From NCBI GenBank assembly GCA_947373235.1, contig CANBWW010000058.1, positions 1-5,895 on the forward strand: 5,895 nt of DNA, in the 5' to 3' direction. Shown one piece after another: positions 5,768-5,895 of this stretch. The stretch comes from Candidatus Altimarinota bacterium. GTDB lineage: Bacteria; Patescibacteriota; Gracilibacteria; BD1-5; UBA2023. Each line of letters opens with the position of its first letter. Position 1 is the stretch's first letter. The notes below the pieces were generated by a model. The model searched no databases. It was not told the DNA's origin and worked only from the letters and a program-made list of their open reading frames with translations. The position numbers and the translations under genes were made by a program.

Positions 5768-5895
5768 ATGCGCATTGCCCTTATTCTTCTTTCCATTCTC
5801 GCTCTTGTCTTTATCGGAAGTATCTCTTGGTCACTCATCGGTCAAGGATGAGGTCTGAATTTGAAGAAAAATACAGATACAACGAATCCATCAGG
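5768..5895 (+). CDS. Unrecognised exported or membrane-anchored protein, N-terminal fragment
   Basis: I do not recognise this protein. The 42 full codons visible begin MRIALILLSILALVFIGSI, a short Arg-containing N-terminus followed by a long hydrophobic stretch (about 3-25), then a Gly-rich turn and a polar segment (LKKNTDTTNPSG). This fits an uncleaved signal anchor or a signal peptide. No lipobox cysteine is visible. One UGA (5849-5851) is read as Gly within GQGGG. The ATG lies 18 bases after the nusG stop, with no promoter or terminator between, so it probably belongs to the same operon. This differs from the common order in which rplK follows nusG. The frame is open to the window edge. 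Confidence 0.65.

Noticed and set aside
1..5895. CRISPR array, insertion sequence or phage attachment site
   Set aside because: No regularly spaced repeats, transposase motifs or terminal inverted repeats were seen; the tRNA gene has no visible duplicate of its 3' end in the window.

Overview
This 5.9-kb window carries a bacterial chromosome segment that only makes sense if UGA is read as glycine (genetic code 25). Every gene except secE has in-frame UGA codons, 31 by my count. Reading them as Gly joins many short open frames into complete proteins of recognisable families. Several of these UGAs fall where the family normally has Gly, for example the receiver Gly-Ala-Asp turn and the Gly-Tyr after the kinase H-box. 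Visible stop codons are five UAA and one UAG, none UGA. Code 25 is known from Candidatus Absconditabacteria (SR1) and Gracilibacteria (BD1-5), within the Patescibacteria/CPR. I cannot choose between these lineages from this window.

Layout, left to right. (1) 1-142: the C-terminal tail of a HemW-like protein on the plus strand; its UAA directly abuts a tRNA-Thr(GGU) gene (143-218), followed by a palindromic terminator (255-284). (2) 394-1761, plus: a 455-residue membrane protein of the MgtC/SapB plus DUF4010 type. (3) 1773-1806: a perfect 34-bp palindrome acting as a shared terminator between convergent genes. (4) 1801-2493 and 2503-4599, minus: a two-component pair. The 698-residue multi-membrane-segment histidine kinase (GAF-like, HisKA, HATPase) comes first and a 230-residue double-receiver response regulator without a DNA-binding domain second. 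(5) 4600-4819: a divergent regulatory region with promoters facing both ways, an 11-bp inverted repeat over the kinase promoter, and a GAAA-loop hairpin between two tandem promoters facing secE. (6) 4820-5749, plus: secE with a long C-terminal extension, then nusG. (7) 5768-5895, plus: the start of an unrecognised exported or membrane-anchored protein, cut by the window edge.

SecE (translocon) and NusG (elongation factor) are an ancient housekeeping pair. The kinase and regulator probably form a phosphorelay sensing a membrane or redox-type signal, but its output is not visible because the regulator has no effector domain. None of the five complete genes has a recognisable Shine-Dalgarno sequence; their starts follow T/C-rich tracts. 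The most interesting observations are the recoding, the in-frame kinase-regulator junction (one UAA and three codons separate two genes in the same frame), the matching promoter architecture of the mgtC-like and kinase genes, and the SecE tail.
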